DNA from: Vagococcus silagei
Lineage (GTDB): Bacteria; Bacillota; Bacilli; Lactobacillales; Vagococcaceae
Assembly (NCBI RefSeq): GCF_004795745.1
Contig: NZ_SDGV01000001.1
Span: 161,025 to 225,024 of the forward strand
Direction: 5' to 3'
DNA length: 64,000 nucleotides
Shown one piece after another: positions 6,597 through 15,956 of the stretch (the stretch's first letter is position 1; each line of letters begins with the position of its first letter). The translations under genes and the position numbers were made by a program. The notes below the pieces were generated by a model. It did not search any database. It saw only the letters and a list, made by a program, of their open reading frames with translations, and was not told the origin of the DNA.

Positions 6597-8768
6597 TTAT
6601 TTTGTTACAGGTAGCATTGTTAAGGCAATGCGTTGTTTTTCTAACGAAACACTCTCAACCCAAACTTTAACAATATCACCGACTGCGACAATATCAGTTG
6701 GATGTTTAACAAACTTATCGCTTAGCTTAGAAATATGCACCATACCATCTTGTTTCACACCGATATCAACAAAGACACCAAAGTCAACGACATTACGAAC
6801 AGTCCCTGTTAACTCCATACCTGGTTGTAAATCTTTCATACTTAAAACATCTTTTCTAAGTAACGGAGCTGGCATGTCATCACGCATATCACGGCCTGGT
6901 TGGAGTAACGCACTACGAATATCTTCAAATGTTTCTAAACCAATTTCTAGCTCTGCAGCCATCGTTGTGGCATCAACATGTTGAATCTTTTGTTTTGCTT
7001 CCTCTGTGCCAAGATCATCGATTGCTAATTTTAAGCTTTTCAATAGTTTTTTAACTACGGCGTAACTTTCCGGGTGAATTCCTGTTTGATCTAACAAGTT
7101 ATCACCATGAGGAATACGCAAGAAACCAATTGATTGCTCGTAAGCTTTTGGTCCTAAGCGTGGTACTTTTTTCAATTCTTTACGATTGGTAAAGACACCA
7201 TTTTCTTCACGGAAACGGACAATATTATTTGTCGTTGTCTTATTCAAACCAGAAATATGTTGCAGTAATTGCGCACTCGCAGTATTGACATCGACACCTA
7301 CTTGGTTAACTGCTGTTTCAATGACAAAATCTAATTGTTCTGTTAACAATTTTTGTGACACATCATGTTGATATTGTCCCACGCCAACTGCTTTCGGTTC
7401 AATTTTAACCAATTCAGCTAATGGATCTTGTAAACGACGCCCAATACTTACGGCACTACGTTCTTCAACTTGTAGATCTGGAAACTCTTCACGAGCAACA
7501 TCACTCGCTGAATAGACAGAAGCACCGGCTTCATTGACAATCACGTAATAAACATCACGTTTTAATTTAGCTAATTCTTCAGAAACAAATAATTCTGACT
7601 CACGACTCGCAGTTCCATTGCCAATTGCGACCATATCCACATTAAATTCTTCGACTAACTTCAAGAATTCTTTACCTGCTTCTGCCTTTTTGGCAGCACC
7701 AGATGGTTTATGCGGGTAGATGACCTTAATCGCTAAAACTTTTCCAGTCGCATCCATGACTGCTAATTTACAACCAGTACGGTAAGCTGGGTCAAAACCT
7801 AAGACAACTTTACCTTTTAACGGTGATTGTAACAATAAATGACGTAAGTTCTCACCAAAAATTGAAATAGCTTGTTTTTCAGCTTTTTCAGTTAATTCAT
7901 TTCGAATTTCACGCTCAATACTCGGGCGAATAAAACGTTTGTAACTATCACGATACGCTTCTTGTATATAAGCTGTTGCTATACTTGCTTCGTCTTTAAT
8001 CAGATGACGAGCAAAATATTTTTCAATTTTTTCTTCATCAATATCAAGACTGACTTTTAAAATGCCTTCTTTTTCACCGCGATTAGCAGCTAAAATACGA
8101 TGGGGCACTAATTTATGAACTTGTTCTGAAAAATCATAATACATTTCATAGACTTGTTTTTCGTCCAAGGCTTTATCTTTTTCTTTCACAACAAACAAAC
8201 TATAATCCCATAAATATTGGCGTAACCATTTACGGTATTCAGGATTATCACCAATTTGTTCAGCTAAAATTTCATGTGCACCTTGTAATGCTTCTTCAGC
8301 TGAAGTGATTTTCTGTTCAGAATTAATAAATTCAGTCGCCTTTTCAGTAACTGAACCTGTTTTAGGAAAACTTAACAACCATACTGCCAGAGGTTCCAAT
8401 CCTGCTTCCTTGGCAATAGTTGCCTTGGTACGACGTTTTTGTTTAAATGGTCGATACAAATCTTCCACTTGTTGCATTTTAGTCGCTTTTTCAATTTTTT
8501 TACGTAAAGCATCGTTTAATTTACCTTGTTCTTCAATTAAACGAATCACTTCTGCCTTCCGATTTACCAAATTTTCAACATAATGATAGCGATCTGAAAT
8601 TTCACGAATCATCACTTCATCTAAACTATCTGTTTGATCTTTACGATAACGCGCAATAAAGGGTACCGTATTCCCTTCTTCTAGGAGCGTCAAGACAGTC
8701 ACGACTTGTTTTTTTTTATATTGCGGTAACTCTTCATTTAAAATATCCAATACATGTTGATCTAGCAT
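6597..8768 (-). CDS. tex: Tex-family RNA-binding transcription accessory protein
   Basis: 723 residues, full length for Tex. The order is an N-terminal helical region with VPFIARYRKDQT, a YqgF/RNase H-like domain (VLGFDPAYRTGCKLAV near 320), tandem helix-hairpin-helix motifs (ISGLNKTTTNNIV and KKVPRLGPKAYEQS around 500-550), and a C-terminal S1 domain (GTVRNVVDFGVFVDIG to the end) that binds RNA. Tex proteins associate with the transcription machinery and affect expression of selected genes, including toxins in Gram-positives. The ribosome binding site AAGGGGACG lies within the last codons of the preceding coiled-coil gene, only 5 bases separate the two frames, and coupled translation is likely. 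Confidence 0.95.
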   Translation of the reverse strand: MLDQHVLDILNEELPQYKKKQVVTVLTLLEEGNTVPFIARYRKDQTDSLDEVMIREISDRYHYVENLVNRKAEVIRLIEEQGKLNDALRKKIEKATKMQQVEDLYRPFKQKRRTKATIAKEAGLEPLAVWLLSFPKTGSVTEKATEFINSEQKITSAEEALQGAHEILAEQIGDNPEYRKWLRQYLWDYSLFVVKEKDKALDEKQVYEMYYDFSEQVHKLVPHRILAANRGEKEGILKVSLDIDEEKIEKYFARHLIKDEASIATAYIQEAYRDSYKRFIRPSIEREIRNELTEKAEKQAISIFGENLRHLLLQSPLKGKVVLGFDPAYRTGCKLAVMDATGKVLAIKVIYPHKPSGAAKKAEAGKEFLKLVEEFNVDMVAIGNGTASRESELFVSEELAKLKRDVYYVIVNEAGASVYSASDVAREEFPDLQVEERSAVSIGRRLQDPLAELVKIEPKAVGVGQYQHDVSQKLLTEQLDFVIETAVNQVGVDVNTASAQLLQHISGLNKTTTNNIVRFREENGVFTNRKELKKVPRLGPKAYEQSIGFLRIPHGDNLLDQTGIHPESYAVVKKLLKSLKLAIDDLGTEEAKQKIQHVDATTMAAELEIGLETFEDIRSALLQPGRDMRDDMPAPLLRKDVLSMKDLQPGMELTGTVRNVVDFGVFVDIGVKQDGMVHISKLSDKFVKHPTDIVAVGDIVKVWVESVSLEKQRIALTMLPVTK

Positions 8769-8773
8769 AATAA

Positions 8774-10744
8774 TTATTTCGTCCCCTTATTCGTTGCATA
8801 TTGTTCGACATATTGCGCTGGTTTTACATAGTAAGTATCCAAATAATTTGACAATTGGCTGTAAGCTTTAAGCAATACAAATGTGCGGTTGTCCATTAGA
8901 ACAACATTATTCTCAAACATTGGTTGTTTGACTAATGCGCCAATTTGATCCCAAAAGTTTTCTAAGTTTTTGATGTATGGTAAACACCATTTTAAGAAAT
9001 CCATATTCTTATTGATTAAGTTAATCTGATAAATCTTATTCCAACGAACAGGCAAGTACGTTAGTTCTGCCATATCTAAAGCATATTCTTCTTCTGGAAC
9101 TTTTAATTCGTCATTCACGGGATTCTTAGATTTTTCAAAGAGCATATAAATCTCTTTTTCAACCTTACTTTGATCCACGGTCATTTTTCGAACCATGTCA
9201 TTCATCACATCGTGACCTTTTGATGGATCAGGTTCATAATGATCATCTAAATCAGTTAATTCTTCCAGAGTTAAAGGTACTTCTTTAATCTCATTGAAAA
9301 TGTTTTGCATTACAATTGATTCACTCGTCACCGGCGCTGGTTTAATCTCGTTTTCGAGTTGAGACGTCCGTTTAACGACTTCCTCAAAAAGAAGTTGATA
9401 TTTCAAAGCACGTTTTTTCAGATTACTAACCGCTTCATCCATACGTTTATATCCATGTTCCCATTTCACCGTGTCTTCTTCGTATTCTGTTTGTTCTTTT
9501 GTTAACTGTTTTTGCGTAAACTCATGCTTACGTTTCCACTCGTTAACATCCGTTTCCAAACGCCATACCTTAGCTTGAGTTTCATCGATGACAATTTGCA
9601 TATTTTCAAGCTGTGCTACTTTTTCAGCGTAAGCTTCCTTAGTTTTCGTTAAATTATTATTTACAACATCAAAATCCTCTTTCAATGCGTCTTCACGTTC
9701 TTGCATCATTTGTTGTTCAGAAAGTAGTTTTTTTAGTTTAGCATCATCTTCGTGTGTGCGTTTTTGAATGACAATTAGTTCATCTTCAAGTTGCTTCACA
9801 TCTTGTTGCGCTTCACGAATGATGGCTTCTTTTTCAGATAACAACTGATCAATCATCTCTTGATAGCGTTTATTCTCTTTTTCAAGTTTTGAATAACGTT
9901 GTCTACGTGTACGTTTTTCATCCTTTGTTTCATCTAATTCAAGTTCATTATCAACAAAGTCCATATCAATTTCCTCAATTTGATGACCTTTGTTTTTACT
10001 ACCTTTTGCCTTTTTAACCGCTTCAATTAAAATTAAATTAGCTTGATCGAGTTTTTTATTTAATAATTTAGCTTCTTCTAATTGATACGACAAGTCTGAA
10101 TTTTTCTGTAAAAGTTCATCTTTGGCAATTCTTTCTTGCGTTAATTCTTTCAAATATTCTTTGACGGTTTCCTGCAATCTTAAATTATCATTTTTCCAAT
10201 CACTATTTAAGATACTACTTTGGGCGATCATCCACTGTTGCGCATCCATACCTGGAATTTCGCCCTCATAATTTTGCACTTGATCATCAAATTCAATTTG
10301 ATTAACCCCATAATTTTCTGCTGATACGGTTTGATTTGCCATTTCAGCAGATTGTCTAGCCATTCTTTCTGTCACTCTTATTAAGCAACTTTCTAACAAA
10401 CGAACAGCTGATGAGACTAAACTCTTAATTTCATCTTTAGATAACGTACGTGGGATCTCAAATGTCAGATTATAGGATGATTCCCCGGCTTCTTGATAAT
10501 CTAAAAACGCGCGGAAAATGCGAAAATCAGGGAACAAACGATTCCACTCATTCAACATGACCTGACAAGCAATGACAATGTATGATTTTTCTAATTGATT
10601 GGTATTCATCCAACTTAACTCTAATTGATTTTCAAGACGTTTTTTAGAAATGTCTGAAAGAATAATCTCACTTTTTTCGGTAGCTCTTTTTCTTTCCTTA
10701 CTAAATAAACGACTTGTTACACGAATATCTGAATTAAGCATCAC
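8774..10744 (-). CDS. Large coiled-coil protein of unknown function, coupled to tex
   Basis: 656 residues that I do not recognise as a named family. No signal peptide or membrane segment is visible. Residues about 45-125 look like a folded alpha/beta domain. Residues about 190-465 are a long, Glu/Lys/Gln-rich heptad region (KLEKENKRYQEMIDQLLSEK and similar), typical of a parallel coiled coil. Residues about 480-656 form a separate acidic then mixed domain ending in LKAYSQLSNYLDTYYVKPAQY. The layout resembles SMC-like or cytoskeletal scaffolding proteins but lacks any Walker motif. The stop codon region contains the tex ribosome binding site, so the two proteins are probably made together. Confidence 0.75.
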   Translation of the reverse strand: MMLNSDIRVTSRLFSKERKRATEKSEIILSDISKKRLENQLELSWMNTNQLEKSYIVIACQVMLNEWNRLFPDFRIFRAFLDYQEAGESSYNLTFEIPRTLSKDEIKSLVSSAVRLLESCLIRVTERMARQSAEMANQTVSAENYGVNQIEFDDQVQNYEGEIPGMDAQQWMIAQSSILNSDWKNDNLRLQETVKEYLKELTQERIAKDELLQKNSDLSYQLEEAKLLNKKLDQANLILIEAVKKAKGSKNKGHQIEEIDMDFVDNELELDETKDEKRTRRQRYSKLEKENKRYQEMIDQLLSEKEAIIREAQQDVKQLEDELIVIQKRTHEDDAKLKKLLSEQQMMQEREDALKEDFDVVNNNLTKTKEAYAEKVAQLENMQIVIDETQAKVWRLETDVNEWKRKHEFTQKQLTKEQTEYEEDTVKWEHGYKRMDEAVSNLKKRALKYQLLFEEVVKRTSQLENEIKPAPVTSESIVMQNIFNEIKEVPLTLEELTDLDDHYEPDPSKGHDVMNDMVRKMTVDQSKVEKEIYMLFEKSKNPVNDELKVPEEEYALDMAELTYLPVRWNKIYQINLINKNMDFLKWCLPYIKNLENFWDQIGALVKQPMFENNVVLMDNRTFVLLKAYSQLSNYLDTYYVKPAQYVEQYATNKGTK

Positions 10745-10857
10745 TAGCCCTCTTTTCTTTACATAGTCATCGTTTGATACTCGAACGTCAACTTGTAGTA
10801 ATCTTTGATTTAAAATAAATTATATCATATTAAAAAAACAAAAATGGTTATACACGC

Positions 10858-10888
10858 AGAAAAAGTGTTGCTCATTAACGCAACACTT
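10858..10888 (-). terminator. Terminator after the DUF1149 gene
   Basis: AAGTGTTGC and GCAACACTT pair around an 8-base loop, followed by a TTTTT run on the minus strand, 13 bases after the DUF1149 stop. Confidence 0.75.
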
Positions 10889-10900
10889 CAAACTTTAGTT

Positions 10901-11287
10901 TTAAGCTTCTGGTGAGAAGTTTAATTGAACACCAGGTTCATCTAATGAAATTTCTGTAATTTCATAAGCCAAACGCTCAATTAAAACAAATAAAGGTCGT
11001 ACAAGTTCATTAATTTCTTCAGGCGAAAAATCTTCAATTTTATCGACTTTACGATCAATTAACTGTACAAATTGCGCTACATCTCCAGATAAGGCCACTT
11101 TTTCTAACACAATTTTAAATTCAATTCTTAAACCTAATACTGAATCTTTTTCCGGATTTAAAGGTGTGCCTTCCTCAATTGGAAATGGGTTAAGGCTAAC
11201 ATTAATTGCTGTTTCTTCTGTATGTTCATTTGGTAAAGCATCATAGTGAAATGCTTGCACAAATTCTTGTTGACGCACTAAATTCAT
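10901..11287 (-). CDS. DUF1149 family protein
   Basis: 128 residues, acidic, without membrane segments. The sequence (QAFHYDALPNE at the N-terminus, LNPFPIEEGTPLN, LGLRIEFKIVLE) matches my memory of the DUF1149 family of Lactobacillales, which has a SecB-like fold. The role is unknown. It is preceded by AGAAAGAGG and closed by its own terminator, so it is probably monocistronic. Confidence 0.7.
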   Translation of the reverse strand: MNLVRQQEFVQAFHYDALPNEHTEETAINVSLNPFPIEEGTPLNPEKDSVLGLRIEFKIVLEKVALSGDVAQFVQLIDRKVDKIEDFSPEEINELVRPLFVLIERLAYEITEISLDEPGVQLNFSPEA

Positions 11288-11390
11288 AAAATAACCTCTT
11301 TCTATTTTACACCGATCATAATTTTTGTTTTGTTTCTTATAATACTAGTGTACACGATTCCGACTTTAAAATAAATCTAAAGATTAAATT

Positions 11391-12191
11391 TTATTCACTT
11401 TCTCTAAATCCTTGCCAAACGTTACCTAAGTTTGGTAAAAATGCAATCCCATTTTCAATTGCCAGATAAACAAATGCCTTGGCTTGTTTCACAGAATCTG
11501 GCAACGAATGTCCCATCATCAAGTAGCAAGTGATAGCTGAGGCAAAGGTACAACCAGCTCCGTTGTTCGTCGAAGTTGCTAATTTAGACTCACGAAATTC
11601 TAAAAACTCGATCCCATCATAAAAAAGATCGACTGCTTCCATACCTGGAAAACGCAAACCGCCTTTGATTACCACAGATTTTGTACCTAATTCTTTTAAA
11701 CGACACGCCGCTTGCTTCATTTTTGCAACAGTATCAATTGGTGATATGCCTGATAATAATTCTGCCTCATGCAGATTTGGCGTAATGATCGTGGCTAAAG
11801 GGATTAATTCGTCTTTAAAAAATTGGATAATCGTTTCACTTGTCTCAAAACCAGATTCTTTTAGAGCTAAAACTGGGTCAATGACAAGTGGTTTGTCAGA
11901 GCCTTCTGTTTTTAAAAAATCTTTAATTAAATGTGCTACTTTTAGATTAGCTAACATACCTACTTTCACGCCGCCATATGTCCCAACTGTCTTAAGGATT
12001 CCTAATTGCGTACTAATTTCTTTTTCGCTTAGTTCAAAAATTGAGATGTGCTCGTTTTGAGGATTCATTGTTACGATACACGTTAAAAGTTGGTGTGAGG
12101 TAATGCCAAAGCGTTGAAAAGTTCTGACATCTGCCTGTAAGCCGCCTCCACTCAGTGTATCTGAGCCGGCAATAATAAGTGCTGGTTTCAC
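11391..12191 (-). CDS. PdxK/ThiD-type ribokinase-superfamily kinase
   Basis: About 266 residues. IIAGSDTLSGGG at the N-terminus, VKVGM, the DPVL motif and the C-terminal anion-hole sequence NNGAGCTFASA place it among hydroxymethylpyrimidine/pyridoxal kinases. The reaction is ATP-dependent phosphorylation of pyridoxal-type vitamers or HMP; the GAGC in place of the more common GTGC does not settle which. I choose the GTG at 12191, with AGAGGAA 4-5 bases upstream, over a longer frame from 12227 that would overlap lepB. No thiamine genes are nearby, which slightly favours a pyridoxal/pyridoxamine salvage role. Confidence 0.82.
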   Translation of the reverse strand: MKPALIIAGSDTLSGGGLQADVRTFQRFGITSHQLLTCIVTMNPQNEHISIFELSEKEISTQLGILKTVGTYGGVKVGMLANLKVAHLIKDFLKTEGSDKPLVIDPVLALKESGFETSETIIQFFKDELIPLATIITPNLHEAELLSGISPIDTVAKMKQAACRLKELGTKSVVIKGGLRFPGMEAVDLFYDGIEFLEFRESKLATSTNNGAGCTFASAITCYLMMGHSLPDSVKQAKAFVYLAIENGIAFLPNLGNVWQGFRESE

Positions 12192-12210
12192 ATTGTTCCT
12201 CTTTTCTCGT

Positions 12211-12795
12211 CTAAGTAACTGGTCCAATTTTGTTAAATGGATAATATCGCACTAAAAGAACCCCTTTTAATTGGTCTCGTTTCACGAGTCCAAAATGACG
12301 ACTATCTTTAGCTGCTTGGCGATTATCTGCTAAGACAAGATAGTGATTTTCTGGGATAGTTTGCGTCCCTTCGTTGGCTCCTTTAATATTACGCATATCA
12401 AAATTCTCAGTATATAACGCTTGTTTATTCTTTGCTTTCGACTTAAAGGTTAAAAAATTCTCCTTTAAGTAGGGTTCCGAATATTCTTCTTTATTAATTG
12501 TTAGAATATCATTCGTGACTTTCACATCATCCCCTGGTAATCCGATAATTCTTAGTGGCATGACATCCTCTTCAACTTTTACTAATGCAAGATTGAAGCG
12601 TTGAGGTTGAAAATCTTCTTTATAAAAGATACGGTCTTTTTTTTCAAGTTGAATATACATACTATCATTATCAACTTCATGACGTTTAACAAGTGATGAC
12701 GCTACTACTACTGCGACAATGATCAAGATAACCGCAATGAAAAAAAAGTAAACAAAAAAAGATTTTGATTGTCGTTTGGCTTTTCTTGGTTTCAT
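12211..12795 (-). CDS. Signal peptidase I homologue with an altered catalytic dyad
   Basis: 194 residues. A basic N-terminus and one transmembrane segment (about 13-34) precede the serine box DSMYIQL (Ser45), and the conserved LRIIGLPGDDV and DNRQAAKDSRHFG boxes follow. In active type I signal peptidases the general-base Lys lies two residues before the V/I-I-G-L-P-G-D box; here that position is Leu81 (MPLRIIG). I re-read the codons (CCA CTA AGA ATT ATC GGA) and the change is real in this sequence. Lys73 is the nearest lysine. The protein may be inactive, like S. aureus SpsA, or use another base. The gene lies between a TIM-barrel gene and a PdxK-type kinase on the same strand. Confidence 0.85.
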   Translation of the reverse strand: MKPRKAKRQSKSFFVYFFFIAVILIIVAVVVASSLVKRHEVDNDSMYIQLEKKDRIFYKEDFQPQRFNLALVKVEEDVMPLRIIGLPGDDVKVTNDILTINKEEYSEPYLKENFLTFKSKAKNKQALYTENFDMRNIKGANEGTQTIPENHYLVLADNRQAAKDSRHFGLVKRDQLKGVLLVRYYPFNKIGPVT

Positions 12796-12818
12796 TTTTT
12801 CTAATTCCTATTCATCTA

Positions 12819-13511
12819 TTACTTTTCTTCTTGTTGCGCCTCTTCAATTTCACGATACTTTTCCATCTTCTTGCTAAATAAATAGCCGTTTGTTGGCGCT
12901 GTATATGTGATTGCGTTGGCGCCTGCGTGAATAGTCTCCAAAATACTTTCATCGGTTGGGCCACCTGTAGCCATGATAGGGACAAGAGGATGATTTTTTC
13001 GAATTTCACGCACAATATGAGCAGTATTTTTTCCACCGCTGACATTCAAAATCTTCACACCGGCGTTTAGTTTAGCTTCTACATCAGTAAATTCTGATGT
13101 CACTGTGCCAATAATTGGAATATCCACCATTTTTGCAATTTCCTCAATGGTTTCTGTTGGAGTAGGTGCATTTACAACAACTCCCAGTGAACCATTCGCC
13201 TCAGCAAACATACTCATACTTGCAGAACGGTGTCCTTGCGTTGTTCCTCCGCCGACCCCTGAAAAAACAGGAACATCAGCAACTTCCACGATACATTTTG
13301 TAATGGATGGATGTGGCGTAAACGGATAAACAGCAATGACTGCATCCGCATCAATATTTTTAATAATAGCAATATCGGTTGAATAACAAATTGATTTGAT
13401 ACGACGACCAAAAATTCGAATGCCTGAACACTCACGAATCACGTTTGGCACTTTCAAAATATCTTTACGTAAATCTGTCATTATTTCCGGTACATATTTT
13501 TCACTTTTCAA
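12819..13511 (-). CDS. TIM-barrel protein of uncertain activity
   Basis: 230 residues. The pattern DADAVIAVYPFTP, FSGVGGGTTQG, KLNAGVKILNVSGG, PIMATGGPTDESI and GANAITYT suggests a phosphate-binding TIM barrel related to NanE, ThiE or IMPDH-like proteins; related proteins are often annotated only as hydrolase. No specific catalytic set is recognisable to me. The start is a TTG with AGGGGGAAG 5 bases upstream. It reads towards lepB with a 23-base gap. Confidence 0.6.
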   Translation of the reverse strand: MKSEKYVPEIMTDLRKDILKVPNVIRECSGIRIFGRRIKSICYSTDIAIIKNIDADAVIAVYPFTPHPSITKCIVEVADVPVFSGVGGGTTQGHRSASMSMFAEANGSLGVVVNAPTPTETIEEIAKMVDIPIIGTVTSEFTDVEAKLNAGVKILNVSGGKNTAHIVREIRKNHPLVPIMATGGPTDESILETIHAGANAITYTAPTNGYLFSKKMEKYREIEEAQQEEK

Positions 13512-13549
13512 CTTACTTCCCCCTAAATCAACTTTAAAAATTTTTATGC

Positions 13550-14179
13550 TTAATCATATTGCGCGAGCTGATTCGCTTCGATCACGTCAATAATCTTATT
13601 CGCATATGTTGGGTCAGTTGCATAACCGGCTACTTGCAATGCTTTAGCAGCTGTTTTGTAATCATCTGCTAGCAAAACGCCTTGATAAAGATACGGATCC
13701 CAATCGACACCTTTAACAAAAAGTTTCGTATGATCGATTAAACTTTCTTCCCAACTTGAATACACTTTAAAATTGGCTTCAATAGTTTCCCATTTGCCAT
13801 TTCGGTATTCTTGTGTTTTTAGTTTTACTGATTTTCCATTCGGATTAAAAGATTTCATTCCAAATAGGTTATTATACTGGGCACTTAATTCACTGGTACC
13901 CCAATCAGATTCTAAAATTGCCTGGCCAATGACAATACTTGGCAAAATCCCATAATCTTGTTGTAACTGTTTTGCTGTTGGTAGAAGTTGCTGAATAAAC
14001 TGTTCATGCGCTTCTACTTGATCATCATGAGGATTCACTGGTTGGACCTTGTCATCAAACAAATGGTTCAGTGTAAATGAAAACACGAAAATCCCTAATA
14101 GAATAATCAACACACTCATCAGAAAAGGACCTCGACCATTTCGTTTGGAGCGATAATTTTTTTTATATTTTTTTGCCAT
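13550..14179 (-). CDS. GH73 N-acetylglucosaminidase (membrane-anchored peptidoglycan hydrolase)
   Basis: 209 residues. The N-terminus is very basic and is followed by one membrane anchor (about 19-40), so the enzyme faces the cell wall. The glucosaminidase domain runs from about 55 to the end: QAILESDWGTSELS carries the catalytic Glu90, then NNLFGMK, YSSWEES and GYATDPTYANKI, all GH73 motifs as in FlgJ and LytG-type proteins. It cuts the glycan chain of peptidoglycan. It has no LysM or other wall-binding module, unlike the large autolysins. Confidence 0.88.
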   Translation of the reverse strand: MAKKYKKNYRSKRNGRGPFLMSVLIILLGIFVFSFTLNHLFDDKVQPVNPHDDQVEAHEQFIQQLLPTAKQLQQDYGILPSIVIGQAILESDWGTSELSAQYNNLFGMKSFNPNGKSVKLKTQEYRNGKWETIEANFKVYSSWEESLIDHTKLFVKGVDWDPYLYQGVLLADDYKTAAKALQVAGYATDPTYANKIIDVIEANQLAQYD

Positions 14180-14243
14180 AATTTCCCTACTTCTCGTTTA
14201 TTGCTCAACTGACACCCACGACAAGACCCCAATTACTTAAAAC

Positions 14244-14816
14244 TTATTCTTCAATCGGCTCTTCTTCAACAACGATATTTTTTTCAATGTAAGTTTCACT
14301 TAAATTCTCGTCAACCCATTCTAATAGATCAACTTGAGAATCTATAATTTGTTGTTGAATAATTTCCGGCATAAAGAATTCTAAAATATCATCATAGCCC
14401 CATTCTTGATAATTGACGCTAATTCTTAAATTCACACAATTACGTTTATTTCGTTCATCAACACCTGCCCGGATAGCGCGTTGCTGTGTTATTAATTCTG
14501 CCGTTGCTAAACCTGACTTGATCCATGTTTTAGCAATACTTGCTTTTAACCGTTTGTATTCAGGTACGATATAATTACGCTTTTCTGGAAAGATGATTGT
14601 TTGACGTGCTATTTTTTGAATCAACATCCATTCATAATCCGAAAACAAAGCTTTTAACTTTTGCATTTTATCGGCAGAAAGTGCTTTTTTCCCACTCTTC
14701 CACTCGAGCCATTCCTCATATGAAATATCTAAATATTGAAGACTAAAAAGTTTCTCGCTAAAAAACTGATCTTGAATTCGATCAACCATAATATTTACAA
14801 TCGCTTGATTCATCAT
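14244..14816 (-). CDS. Conserved hypothetical protein
   Basis: 190 residues, soluble, not recognised. There is no signal sequence or membrane segment. It starts with two Met codons after AAAGGATGAATT and ends in a run of acidic residues. ISYEEWLEWKSGKKALSADK reads like the surroundings of a small helix-turn-helix, but I cannot assign a domain with confidence. Its neighbours are an exporter-like gene and a glucosaminidase on the same strand. Confidence 0.6.
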   Translation of the reverse strand: MMNQAIVNIMVDRIQDQFFSEKLFSLQYLDISYEEWLEWKSGKKALSADKMQKLKALFSDYEWMLIQKIARQTIIFPEKRNYIVPEYKRLKASIAKTWIKSGLATAELITQQRAIRAGVDERNKRNCVNLRISVNYQEWGYDDILEFFMPEIIQQQIIDSQVDLLEWVDENLSETYIEKNIVVEEEPIEE

Positions 14817-14886
14817 AATTCATCCTTTCTAAATTTCTCATATTTTCATTTTACCCTCTTTACCCGATAAAATCATCTTTCATCTA

Positions 14887-15849
14887 TTATTCTCCAAGGC
14901 TGGATTCCGCAAAGAAGTTTACCTTAATTGAAACAAATGTCTCTAAATCTTGCAGTAATAAAAACAACACGGCTCGATTTTCAAACTCAGTTCGCGTTTT
15001 TGGTAAAGGACTCGCTTGATAAAAGGCCATTGTGTTTTGTGCAGCTTCTTTCAGTGCTTTAGCATCATTTGTTTCTGCATATTCAGTCGCAATTCGCTCC
15101 ATCAATTTTACCACATCTTCAGAAATTTCTGCTGAAACATCAATCTTTTTAATTTTCAATAAAATGTCATCTAGTAACGTCCATTGCAAACGGCGCATTT
15201 GAAAATAATTGAGGTGATAAACATCTTCTGACAACAAATGATTATCTAGATCCTTTTTTGCAATTGCTTCGCCATTCTCAATTTGATGTGACAACTCGGC
15301 TAATAGTGTTTCACATTTTGTCACTTCACCTTGAGCCGTTAATACGTCAGCTAACTCGAGAATCAATGTTTGAATTTTTTCATCGACACTCTTTTTATTA
15401 TCGGCTAATTTTTGACTCTGATTAGGCATATAAAGATTAGCCAACCAAGCCAGACTTATGCCGATAATCAATAATCCAAAGGCATTGCCAATTAGAGCAA
15501 ATGTCATGCTTTTTGCATTTAAAAAACTTGTCATCAAAACTGAATTCACTGTAATCGCTTCGGGGACATTGAATTTTACCGCCAGAGGGATATAAGCCAA
15601 TAAATATGCACCAAAAGCGTATGCATTGTAACCAATCAAATTATAACAAACCCACGCAATAAAAACAGCTCCAATGAATGCTAAAATTCTGCCTACACCT
15701 AATTCAAGGGATGATTTTTTTGTATTCGAGACACTCAATAACGCGATAATTCCAGCTGTAGGCGCAGAGGCTAAGCCAAACGCGCTCGCGATTAAGATTC
15801 CTAAAACAACTGAAATAACTGTTTTTATTGTCCGTAATCCTATTTTCAA
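14887..15849 (-). CDS. Aromatic acid exporter-family (DUF939-type) membrane protein
   Basis: 320 residues. About four to five membrane segments occupy residues 1-145 (IGLRTIKTVISVVLG, APTAGIIALLSV, GRILAFIGAVFIAW), then a cytoplasmic helical domain of about 170 residues. This is the ArAE/FUSC-like layout of Gram-positive YqjA-type proteins. Substrate unknown. A divergent lipoprotein gene begins 108 bases upstream. Confidence 0.75.
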   Translation of the reverse strand: MKIGLRTIKTVISVVLGILIASAFGLASAPTAGIIALLSVSNTKKSSLELGVGRILAFIGAVFIAWVCYNLIGYNAYAFGAYLLAYIPLAVKFNVPEAITVNSVLMTSFLNAKSMTFALIGNAFGLLIIGISLAWLANLYMPNQSQKLADNKKSVDEKIQTLILELADVLTAQGEVTKCETLLAELSHQIENGEAIAKKDLDNHLLSEDVYHLNYFQMRRLQWTLLDDILLKIKKIDVSAEISEDVVKLMERIATEYAETNDAKALKEAAQNTMAFYQASPLPKTRTEFENRAVLFLLLQDLETFVSIKVNFFAESSLGE

Positions 15850-15956
15850 TCCAAAGACTCCTTTTCATTTTTTTAATTTTAGTTTAGACCAGCTTCTTAG
15901 ACTAGCATCACCCGTCATTTTCGTATATGATAGTAGTTACTAAGGAGGGGACCCTT

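Noticed and set aside
12812..13435. Extra ORFs overlapping the TIM-barrel gene in other frames
   Set aside because: They are shadows without ribosome binding sites; the frame at 12819-13511 carries the conserved motifs.
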